From Chloroflexota bacterium (GTDB taxonomy: Bacteria; Chloroflexota; Dormibacteria; Dormibacterales; Dormibacteraceae), in the NCBI GenBank assembly GCA_005880175.1, contig VBJR01000273.1, forward strand, positions 1-5,751: 5,751 nt of DNA, written 5' to 3'. How positions within the stretch are numbered: the stretch's first letter is position 1; each line of letters starts with the position of its first letter. Shown here one piece after another: positions 1 to 4,540 of the stretch. A model generated the notes under the pieces. That model saw nothing but the letters and a program-made list of their open reading frames with translations. It searched no databases and was not told the origin of the DNA. The position numbers and the translations under genes are program-made.

Positions 1-2
1 AC

Positions 3-449
3 AAGCAGGCGGCCAGGGACACCCGGCAGCGCCTGGCGGACGAGCTGCACAAGGCGCTGCTCGCGCTGCCGACCTTCCCGCCGGCGGTCGTCGCCCAGCT
101 GGAGGACGACGAGCGCAGGGGCTTCGACCGGACGGCGCGCCGGGTCGCGCGGTGGTTCGGAGACCTGATGGCGGAGCTGCGACGAGGCGCCGTCACGCAG
201 CAGGGAAGCGAGTCGATCGAGATCGAAACCGTCTACGTGTCCGTCCACGACCTCCACTCGCTGTGCGCCGGCCCGACCGCTGTCCGTGCCGATTCGCTGG
301 TGGACGCGGTCGAGGAGGACGAGCGGCCCCAGCTGCTCAGTGCCGTCCGTGCCGTGAGCGAGTGGCTGGCCGACCTGGAGGGCGAGCTGATCCGCCAGGG
401 GGTCATCGACGAGCTGACGGACGACAAGGTCCTGGAGCAGCAGCGATGA
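3..449 (+). CDS. Unrecognised helical protein, 5' end outside window
   Basis: The frame is open from the left edge (first full codon at 3) to TGA at 447-449, giving the last 148 residues of a longer protein. An internal ATG at 168 is not a convincing start: no good ribosome-binding site precedes it, and the upstream part (residues such as DELHKALLALP and ARRVARWFGDL) has the same strong codon bias and helical pattern. The visible part is Ala/Arg/Glu/Asp/Leu-rich, looks largely alpha-helical, and has no membrane segment or metal-binding motif. It ends in LEQQR, a variant of the (L)EAER tail shared by genes downstream, and its stop overlaps an ATG at 446 as ATGA. I do not recognise the family. 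Its position upstream of a coupling-protein gene makes a conjugation or accessory role possible, but that is context only. Confidence 0.7.
   Translation, partial: KQAARDTRQRLADELHKALLALPTFPPAVVAQLEDDERRGFDRTARRVARWFGDLMAELRRGAVTQQGSESIEIETVYVSVHDLHSLCAGPTAVRADSLVDAVEEDERPQLLSAVRAVSEWLADLEGELIRQGVIDELTDDKVLEQQR
434..445 (+). promoter_or_regulatory. Variant coupling SD at gene end
   Basis: ggagcagcagcg lies directly before ATG 446 and encodes most of the LEQQR tail. It matches the ggaggcggagcg motif at nine of twelve positions and keeps GGAG. It is the only such site whose downstream frame is doubtful. Confidence 0.4.
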
Positions 450-506
450 CCGACGAGGTCGAGCTGACGTGGGGAGCGGCGTCCCTCCGGGCTGGAGAGC
501 GGACCC
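446..506 (+). other. Short gap with possible coupled start and small hairpin
   Basis: ATG at 446 overlaps the previous stop (ATGA) and has GGAG at 434-437, so it looks like the other coupled starts here. However, the frame it opens (MTDEVELTWGAAS...) soon runs out of frame through the credible 507 gene and ends at 688 with Arg/Gly/Ala-rich shadow-like sequence. The gap also contains GGGA 472-475 facing TCCC 482-485, followed by ggctggagag and then ATG at 507. That hairpin-then-SD layout resembles the end of the large repeats, but sequence identity is too low to call a copy. Confidence 0.3.
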
Positions 507-707
507 ATGGCCTACTTCCACGACGAGCACGGATACGCCGTGTTCCCGGTCCGCGGTTCGCGGCAGTGGGAGCTCTGCTGGATGCCGCCCGACGAGGGCT
601 ACGAGGTCCTCGACTGGTTCTCCTCGGTGGCCTCGGCCAAGCGTGCGGCGGCTCGGGAGGTCGAGCGAGAGCAGCAGCTTCGTGCTGAGCGCGAGGCGGA
701 GCGATGA
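507..707 (+). CDS. Small hypothetical protein (66 aa)
   Basis: ATG at 507 is preceded by a purine-rich site (ggagagcgg, 494-502), and the same frame has a stop at 465-467, so the start cannot lie much farther upstream. The protein opens with an aromatic, strand-like segment (MAYFHDEHGYAVFPV, then RQWELCWM), followed by residues 33-45 and an Ala/Arg/Glu helix to the end. This beta-hairpin-plus-helix pattern resembles the small proteins at 4167 and 4541, although I cannot show homology by eye. It ends in REAER; those codons form the SD for an ATG at 704, and repeat copy 1 starts over the stop. No known domain is recognised. It is cytoplasmic as far as can be seen, with no signal peptide or membrane span. 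Confidence 0.7.
   Translation: MAYFHDEHGYAVFPVRGSRQWELCWMPPDEGYEVLDWFSSVASAKRAAAREVEREQQLRAEREAER
692..703 (+). promoter_or_regulatory. Embedded SD-like motif encoding EAER, before repeat copy 1
   Basis: cgaggcggagcg abuts ATG 704 at the end of the 507 gene. The start it serves would open only the 36-codon frame through repeat copy 1, ending in an overlap with ATG 811. It may therefore carry ribosomes across the repeat or be inactive. Confidence 0.5.
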
Positions 708-810
708 GTCGGACCGTCAGCAAGCGCCCCCGCGCCGCGGTCCGCGACCTGGAGGGGCGATACGCCGGCCGGGGGCTGCCACCCCCGAGCCGGCCGGAGA
801 GGAGTCCGGA
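706..810 (+). repeat. Structured intergenic repeat, copy 1
   Basis: First of four copies of an element that here fills the space between the 507 and 811 genes. Its 37-base core (724-760) matches copy 2 exactly and copies 3 and 4 with one change each. CGCCCC 725-730 can pair perfectly with GGGGCG 754-759. A second hairpin has GGGGG 771-775 and CCCCC 782-786 around a CTGCCA loop (776-781). It extends outward through 765-770 with 787 and 789-793, leaving A788 bulged, which makes it the strongest hairpin of the four. The element ends in ggagaggag (796-804), six bases before ATG 811. Only in this copy does an ATG (704) open a 36-codon frame through the element to a TGA at 812-814 overlapping the next start. 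Confidence 0.85.
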
Positions 811-990
811 ATGAGCAAGGCAAGCGTGATTCGGTGGCTGGAGGCGGTCGAGCGGGCCACGGCGTGGGAGCTGTTCGACACGCGCCAGCTGCCCCCCTTC
901 CCGCGCTGGGCGCAGACCGCGATCGGGGCGACGTTCCTCGTGCTGGGGATCGCCAGCCTGATCGGCGTGCTCTGGGGCGGCCGGTCGTGA
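811..990 (+). CDS. Small one-span membrane protein (59 aa)
   Basis: ATG 811 lies six bases after GGAG 801-804 at the end of repeat copy 1. Residues 1-34 are hydrophilic and helical (MSKASVIRWLEAVERATAWE, then a Pro/Phe stretch around 28-33). Residues 35-55 form one hydrophobic span (TAIGATFLVLGIASLIGVLW), and a short GGRS tail carries positive charge. A signal-anchor or tail-anchored inner-membrane peptide fits. The stop overlaps the next start as GTGA, and the operon continues into the coupling ATPase. Many VirD4-like proteins have two N-terminal spans, whereas the one at 1373 shows only one, so this peptide might be a membrane partner; that is inference. No family is recognised. Confidence 0.75.
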   Translation: MSKASVIRWLEAVERATAWELFDTRQLPPFPRWAQTAIGATFLVLGIASLIGVLWGGRS

Positions 991-1379
991 ACGAGAAGTA
1001 CCCGGGGCTGCCGATCTTCCCCGACCCCAAGCTCGACGCCCTCGTCGAGATCATCGCCGAGGCGGCGCAGGCCGGCGAGCTGCCCGCCCACCAGGCGGGC
1101 GTCATGGTCGAGCTGATCGAGCGCTACGACCACCTGCGCGAGCACGGCGGCCTGCCCGGGCCGCGGGGCGTGGCCGCGCCGGCCGAGCGCCCGCCGGAGC
1201 TGGTCGCCGAGGCGGAGCGGATCGCCGCGCGCTGGCGGGAGCTGGCGGCCCAGGTGAGGGCCGGGAACCCGCCCAAGACCGACTGGATCGGGCTCTCCGA
1301 GGCCGACCGGCGGCTGATCGACGAGCTGCACGGCTACCGCCCGAACGCCGACATCCAGCAGGAGGCGGAGGCATGCTGA
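987..1379 (+). CDS. Hypothetical helical protein upstream of coupling ATPase (130 aa)
   Basis: The start is GTG 987, overlapping the previous stop as GTGA, with ggggcgg at 974-980 as SD; no ATG suits the N-terminus. The sequence has a Pro-rich opening (NEKYPGLPIFPDPKLD), a helix at about residues 17-30, and another at 37-52 (VMVELIERYDHLREH). A Pro/Gly/Ala linker (56-70) precedes a long amphipathic helix (71-91) and a conserved-looking end with TDWIGLSEADRRLIDEL at 98-114. There is no membrane segment. It ends in QQEAEAC, and its last codons (ggaggcggaggc, 1361-1372) form the SD of the coupling-protein gene, whose ATG lies inside this ORF (7-base overlap). Such strict coupling suggests matched production with the ATPase, perhaps as an adaptor, but the family is not recognised. 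Confidence 0.75.
   Translation: MNEKYPGLPIFPDPKLDALVEIIAEAAQAGELPAHQAGVMVELIERYDHLREHGGLPGPRGVAAPAERPPELVAEAERIAARWRELAAQVRAGNPPKTDWIGLSEADRRLIDELHGYRPNADIQQEAEAC
1361..1372 (+). promoter_or_regulatory. Embedded SD for coupling-protein gene
   Basis: ggaggcggaggc at the end of the 987 gene directly precedes ATG 1373. GGAGG sits seven bases before the start, near-optimal spacing. It fixes the ATPase start and couples its translation to the upstream gene. Confidence 0.75.
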
Positions 1380-3085
1380 GGGTTCCCGGCCCCGGCTGGC
1401 TCGCCGCCCTGGTCCTGCTGACGCTGGTGCTGCTGGCCGTCCGCCACCTGCGCTGCGCCGGACCCTACGGCCTGACGCGGGTGCTGCCCTGGCGGCTCTC
1501 GAAGCGGCCGGCCGTGCTCTGGCGCGAGCGCCTGTTCTTCGGCTGGGGCCGCGGGCGCCTCGGTCAGACCCGCTGGGCCTTCGGCCGGGCGGAGGACTCG
1601 GTCGCCGTGATCGGACCGCCGCGCGTCGGCAAGACGGCCGGCGTGCTGATTCCCCAGCTGGCGATGTGGGACGGCCCTGCCATCGTCACCAGCACCAAGC
1701 CCGACGTGCTCCGCGCCACCATCGGCCGCCGTCTCGATCTGGCGCGCCAGCACGGCGGAGGGGTGTACGTCTACTCCCCCGGCTCGACCGGGACCGTCGA
1801 AGGCCTGCGGCCGATCCGGTGGTCGCCGCTGGCCGGCTGCAAGGACCCGCTCGTCGCCGAGCTCCGGGCGTCCGTGCTCGTGACCGTCGCCGACGTCGGC
1901 AAGAACGTCGAGAACGCCGACCACTGGCGGGCAGGCGCCGGCCGCATCCTGGCCGCGTACTTCCTGGCCGCGGCCAATCACCCGGAGCGGCCGGGCGACA
2001 TGCGGGTCGCGAAGGAGTGGCTGAGCCTGCAGGAGTTCCGCCAGCCGGCCGCCATCCTGGCCGGCCTCGGGACGCCGGGCGCGCTGGAGTGGGCGCACGA
2101 CCTGATCGGGATCGCCGAGCGGACGAACGACAAGGAGCGTTCCAGCTTCGTCGCCGCCGCGCACACCGCGCTCAAGGCGATGCGGGTGCCGGTGGTCATG
2201 GAGTCCTGCACGGGGACCGACATCGACCCGGAGGAGTTCCTGCGCACGCGCTCGACGGTCTACATCGTCTCGCCGTCGACGCTGCAGGCGATCCTGGCGC
2301 CGCTGATCTCGGCCTTCGTCGAGGCCATCGTGGGCACCGCCTACGAGCTGCACGGCGCCCACCCGCCGCGGCAGGAGAACCCGCTCGCCCGGCTCGCCGA
2401 CACCGGCTGGCGCTTCGTGACCGGCCAGGAGCCGGCCCGGCCGGAGCCGGACGGCGAGCGCCCCCGCCGGCTGCTGCTCCAGCTCGACGAGCTGACCAAC
2501 ATCGCGCCGCTGCCGAGCCTGGAGTCGATCGTCAGCCAGGGCGCCGGCCAGGGCGTGCTCACCAGCTGGGCCGTCCAGTCGCAGGCCCAGCTGCGCAACC
2601 GCTACGGCGACCACGTCGCCGAGGCGATCTGGTCGGCGACCAGGTGCAAGGTCGTCTTCGGCGGGCTGGCTGACGGCCCGTCGCTCGACCACCTGAGCCG
2701 GGTGATCGGCGATCACCGGGTGCAGACCCGCTCGTGGTCCACGGACCCCGACGGCAGGCGGCGGGAGACGCGCGGGTTCGAGTGGCGGCCCCGGCTCTCG
2801 CCGGCCGAGCTGCGCGGCCTGCGCCCGAAGTGGGCGCTGCTGCTCTACCACCACCACGCCCCGGTCATGCTCCGGGCGCCTGTCGCCGCTCAGCGCTGGA
2901 GGATGCGCCGGGGCTTGGTCGAGTGGACGGGTACCTCGGTACTGCGATCGCCGGTCCGCACGGCAGCGGCGATGGAGGCGACGCCGGCCGCGTGGACGGA
3001 GGCGCGGCCCCACATCGTGCACCTGGAGCCGCCGGCCGCGACCGCCAACAGCGCGAACGGCGGAAGCGCGGAGGCCGAGGGATGA
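1373..3085 (+). CDS. Type IV coupling protein, VirD4/TraG-family ATPase
   Basis: A 570-residue P-loop ATPase of the conjugative coupling family, which in characterised members sits as an inner-membrane hexamer and passes the relaxase-bound DNA strand to the type IV secretion channel. Visible features are one hydrophobic span at residues 9-24; Walker A GPPRVGKT at 81-88; STKPD at 107-111, typical of TraG-like proteins; VYVYSPGSTG and IRWSPLAG (131-155) in the usual strand region; HWRAGAGRILAAYFLAAA at 184-201; Walker B LLLQLDEL at 367-374, with D372 and E373; and GQGVLTSWAVQSQAQLRNRYG around 392-412, the family's C-terminal Gln motif. Residues about 365-500 correspond to the TraG/TraD C-terminal region. 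Only one membrane span is evident, where many relatives have two. Start ATG 1373 has the SD ggaggcggaggc immediately upstream. The C-terminus (EAEG) encodes the SD of the next gene. No relaxase or VirB4 gene lies in the window. Confidence 0.93.
   Translation: MLRVPGPGWLAALVLLTLVLLAVRHLRCAGPYGLTRVLPWRLSKRPAVLWRERLFFGWGRGRLGQTRWAFGRAEDSVAVIGPPRVGKTAGVLIPQLAMWDGPAIVTSTKPDVLRATIGRRLDLARQHGGGVYVYSPGSTGTVEGLRPIRWSPLAGCKDPLVAELRASVLVTVADVGKNVENADHWRAGAGRILAAYFLAAANHPERPGDMRVAKEWLSLQEFRQPAAILAGLGTPGALEWAHDLIGIAERTNDKERSSFVAAAHTALKAMRVPVVMESCTGTDIDPEEFLRTRSTVYIVSPSTLQAILAPLISAFVEAIVGTAYELHGAHPPRQENPLARLADTGWRFVTGQEPARPEPDGERPRRLLLQLDELTNIAPLPSLESIVSQGAGQGVLTSWAVQSQAQLRNRYGDHVAEAIWSATRCKVVFGGLADGPSLDHLSRVIGDHRVQTRSWSTDPDGRRRETRGFEWRPRLSPAELRGLRPKWALLLYHHHAPVMLRAPVAAQRWRMRRGLVEWTGTSVLRSPVRTAAAMEATPAAWTEARPHIVHLEPPAATANSANGGSAEAEG
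3070..3081 (+). promoter_or_regulatory. Embedded SD at end of ATPase gene
   Basis: ggaggccgaggg encodes the AEAEG end of the ATPase and directly precedes ATG 3082. It is a variant with G in place of C near its end, so the last residue is Gly rather than Arg. Confidence 0.7.
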
Positions 3086-3423
3086 ACGTTCGCGAAGCCA
3101 TCGACCGCGCCGCCGCCGTCTGCTCCGCGAACCCGAACTGGAGGGCCGTCCTGCCGGACCCGCTGAGCGAGTCGAAGGGGCGAAGTACGCACGAGCACAT
3201 CGCGAGCTTTCCGGCCGTCCACAGAGGCGATGACTACTGCGTGTGCACCGGATGCATGGCCGACCTCCACTACGCGTTCGCAAAGAACGCCTCCGAGCGG
3301 CCGGACCATGGCGCCGAGGCGAAGTGGAACCAGGAGTTCGCCGACGCGCTGTTCCTGCTCCACGAGGCCCAGCGCCGCGAGAACGCCGGCCGGCCCGGTG
3401 CCGAGCTGGAGGCGGAGCGATGA
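3082..3423 (+). CDS. Hypothetical Cys-motif protein after coupling ATPase (113 aa)
   Basis: ATG 3082 overlaps the ATPase stop as ATGA, with ggaggccgaggg (3070-3081) as SD, so translation is probably coupled. Residues 1-15 form a helix (NVREAIDRAAAVC), followed by a loop region. Around residues 50-58 lies DDYCVCTGC, a Cys-x-Cys-x-x-Cys group (C53, C55, C58) near several His residues (H38, H47, H63). A helical half (60-100) follows, with WNQEFADALFLLHEAQRR. The clustered Cys could bind a metal, but three Cys with no clear partner pair is not a standard zinc ribbon. It ends in ELEAER, whose codons form the SD for the next gene. No known family is recognised. Confidence 0.75.
   Translation: MNVREAIDRAAAVCSANPNWRAVLPDPLSESKGRSTHEHIASFPAVHRGDDYCVCTGCMADLHYAFAKNASERPDHGAEAKWNQEFADALFLLHEAQRRENAGRPGAELEAER
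3408..3419 (+). promoter_or_regulatory. Embedded SD, consensus form
   Basis: ggaggcggagcg encodes LEAER at the end of the 3082 gene and abuts ATG 3420. It is the exact form also found at 4765 and 5540. Confidence 0.75.
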
Positions 3424-3656
3424 AGCTGCTACGCGACGTCTTCTGGACCCTCGTGTTCTTCATGGACCACGAGGCGGACAAGGCCGGGCCCCCGATCCTG
3501 CCCCTGCTGGTGGCCTTGGTCCTGGTGGTGGTCGTGGTCGTCGCCTGGACTCCGCTCTCGCAGACGATCCCGTGGGGCTGGCTGTACCTCCACTGGTGGT
3601 GCATCCCCGTCCTGCTCGTGGTCGGTCTGGCCCTCGGCCAGGCCGGCCGGCGGTGA
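3420..3656 (+). CDS. Small two-span membrane protein (78 aa)
   Basis: ATG 3420 overlaps the previous stop as ATGA, with ggaggcggagcg (3408-3419) upstream. The N-terminus has a hydrophobic patch (residues 7-15), then a charged stretch DHEADKAG. The first clear membrane span is at 25-43 and very Val/Leu-rich (LPLLVALVLVVVVVVAW). The second is at about 52-72 and contains aromatics (WGWLYLHWW, then IPVLLVVGLAL). It ends in the basic tail GQAGRR, without the EAER motif. A short loop and two spans suggest a hairpin in the inner membrane. Beside a VirD4-like gene, such a protein could belong to the transfer apparatus, but its family is unknown. GGTGA at its 3' end (3652-3656) can serve as SD for ATG 3665. 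Confidence 0.75.
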   Translation: MKLLRDVFWTLVFFMDHEADKAGPPILPLLVALVLVVVVVVAWTPLSQTIPWGWLYLHWWCIPVLLVVGLALGQAGRR

Positions 3657-3664
3657 GACGCGAG

Positions 3665-4054
3665 ATGGCTCGGGCGCTGAGCGACTACCCGGAGCTGGCC
3701 AGGTACATGGACGGCCCCGGCCGCGACCCGCGGGACGTCCATCGGATCGCGACGAGCGCGCCCCCGCGCCGCGGTCCGCGACCTGGAGGGGCGACCAGCG
3801 GGCCCGGGACTGCCACTCCGGCCGCAGAGGAGGAGTCCATCACGAACGAGGAGATGCGCCAGAACCTGCTCCCCGACTGGAAGCGCGCCGCCGAGTGGAT
3901 GGCCAGGGAAGCGGTCGAGGGCTATCGCCATGACGCCGGCGAGCGCGGTGTCCAGGCCGAGCACTTCGGCCGGATCGTGCGTGGACGGCACGTGCACGAC
4001 GCCGCCCACGCGCGCCAGGCGTACGAGCGCGAGGAGGCCGAGGCCGAGCGGTAG
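3665..4054 (+). CDS. Fused small ORF with repeat-encoded linker (129 aa)
   Basis: ATG 3665 follows GGTGA (3652-3656) by eight bases; GTG 3653, overlapping the previous stop as GTGA, is the alternative start. Residues 1-31 are a short unique segment (MARALSDYPELARYMDGPG...). Residues 32-58 are translated from repeat copy 2 and are Pro/Arg/Gly/Ala-rich (APPRRGPRPGGATSGPGTA). Residues 60-129 are a helical, charged domain with DWKRAAEWMAREAVEGY at 71-87 and several His, ending in EAEAER. At the place where the other repeats carry ATG, this copy has ACG (3842-3844, T60), and no stop separates the two halves. It may therefore be a real fusion, or the second half may start at ATG 3854 (66 aa), at ACG 3842 or at ATC 3839. 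Function unknown. Confidence 0.55.
   Translation: MARALSDYPELARYMDGPGRDPRDVHRIATSAPPRRGPRPGGATSGPGTATPAAEEESITNEEMRQNLLPDWKRAAEWMAREAVEGYRHDAGERGVQAEHFGRIVRGRHVHDAAHARQAYEREEAEAER
3742..3838 (+). repeat. Structured intergenic repeat, copy 2 (decayed and translated)
   Basis: The core 3758-3794 is identical to copy 1, including the CGCCCC/GGGGCG stem (3759-3764 with 3788-3793). The 19 bases from 3742 align without gaps to the 5' flank of copy 3, with four differences by eye. The second hairpin (3804-3809 with 3816-3821, loop CTGCCA) is weakened: G3808 faces T3817 and A3809 faces C3816. The strong SD agaggaggag (3826-3835) remains, but the aligned start codon is ACG (3842) rather than ATG, and the stop found before copies 1, 3 and 4 is missing. 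This is the most degenerate copy and lies inside an open frame. Confidence 0.8.
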
Positions 4055-4166
4055 GACGAGTCGGACCGTAGCGAGCGCGCCCCCGCGCCGCGGTCCGCGA
4101 CCCGGAGGGGCGATACGCCGGGTCCGGGGCTGCCACCCCGGCCCGGCCAACGAGGAGGAGTCCGAG
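4055..4166 (+). repeat. Structured intergenic repeat, copy 3
   Basis: Begins directly after TAG 4052-4054 and ends at ATG 4167, filling the whole gap. The core is 4077-4113, with one T-to-C change from copies 1 and 2 (4102). The closing stem is 4078-4083 with 4107-4112. The second hairpin is CCGGGG 4124-4129 with CCCCGG 4136-4141 around CTGCCA; a T/C mismatch (4123, 4142) and two further GC pairs extend it. The SD gaggaggag is at 4152-4160, six bases from ATG. It is closest to copy 4, including the shared gacgagtcggaccg opening. Confidence 0.88.
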
Positions 4167-4430
4167 ATGTCCTGGTACGCGGTCCCGACCGGATCGACGG
4201 GAAGCCCGGTCGAGCTGTACGCCGACTCGTACGACGCGGCGGTCCGGCTGTGGGCCCGGCTGCAGGAGGGCCCCGCGACTCGGGGAGAACCGGTCGAGGT
4301 GGGCAACCCGCAGCCGGTCTTCGCCGCCTTCGCCGACCTGGCTGGCCCCTACCTGTCCGCCGACGACTTCACGCCCTACCCGGAGGAACCGGCCCCGTTC
4401 CTGGCCGAGGTCACCGAGGCCGAGCGATAG
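4167..4430 (+). CDS. Small hypothetical protein (87 aa)
   Basis: ATG 4167 lies six bases after gaggaggag at the end of repeat copy 3, one of the best ribosome-binding sites in the window. The N-terminal half reads as two strands followed by a helix (MSWYAVPTG, PVELYADSYDAAVRLWARLQ), resembling the pattern of the 507 and 4541 proteins. The second half is Pro-, Phe- and acid-rich (VFAAFADLAGPYLSADDF, then PYPEEPAPF) and ends in TEAER. No membrane span or Cys motif is present. The stop is TAG, and repeat copy 4 begins on the next base, so the EAER codons here do not directly serve a following start. No family is recognised. Confidence 0.75.
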   Translation: MSWYAVPTGSTGSPVELYADSYDAAVRLWARLQEGPATRGEPVEVGNPQPVFAAFADLAGPYLSADDFTPYPEEPAPFLAEVTEAER

Positions 4431-4540
4431 GACGAGTCGGACCGCGGCGAGCACGCCCCCGCGCCGCGGTCCGCGACCTGGAGGGGCGACACGCCGGGTC
4501 CGGGGCTGCCACCCCGGTCCGGCCGAGGAGGAGTCCGGAA
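4431..4540 (+). repeat. Structured intergenic repeat, copy 4
   Basis: Begins directly after TAG 4428-4430 and ends at ATG 4541. The core is 4453-4489, with one change (A4453 for G). The closing stem is 4454-4459 with 4483-4488. The second hairpin is CCGGGG 4500-4505 with CCCCGG 4512-4517 around CTGCCA. The SD gaggaggag is at 4525-4533, seven bases before ATG. Relative to copy 3 it lacks two bases before the SD and has one extra A before the ATG. The distance from core to start is therefore 88, against 87, 84 and 90 in copies 1 to 3, which breaks any common reading frame. Confidence 0.88.

Noticed and set aside
152..688. 178-codon plus-strand frame across the first two genes
   Set aside because: Low-complexity Arg/Gly-rich translation overlapping two better ORFs; only its ATG at 446 is of interest as a possible coupled start.
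469..810. N-terminal extension of the 811 gene through repeat copy 1
   Set aside because: The frame is open but crosses the 507 gene out of frame and has no start codon with an SD near the repeat; ATG 811 has an excellent SD.
1209..1220. Internal gaggcggagcgg in the 987 gene
   Set aside because: It encodes EAER within a helix and is followed by ATC rather than ATG/GTG, so it is not a coupling site; it shows that part of the motif can arise from helix composition and codon bias.
1666..2673. 335-codon plus-strand frame inside the ATPase gene
   Set aside because: Arg/Ala/Gly-rich shadow of a gene with clear Walker A, Walker B and family motifs in another frame.
4124..4141. Repeat hairpins as intrinsic terminators
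   Set aside because: No T-run follows any of them, and each is followed within about 25 bases by a start codon on the same strand, so termination there is not supported.
1334..4306. 990-codon open frame on the minus strand
   Set aside because: It is antisense to the well-supported coupling ATPase and several coupled genes, is Arg/Gly/Ala/Pro-rich without recognisable motifs, and arises from high G+C lowering stop frequency on the opposite strand.
3742..4540. Repeats as integron attC sites
   Set aside because: The cassette layout invites the comparison, but the characteristic GTTRRRY and RYYYAAC core sites are not found in the copies and no integrase gene is visible.
706..4540. CRISPR array
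   Set aside because: Only four long repeats separated by genes of irregular length; no short regular spacers.
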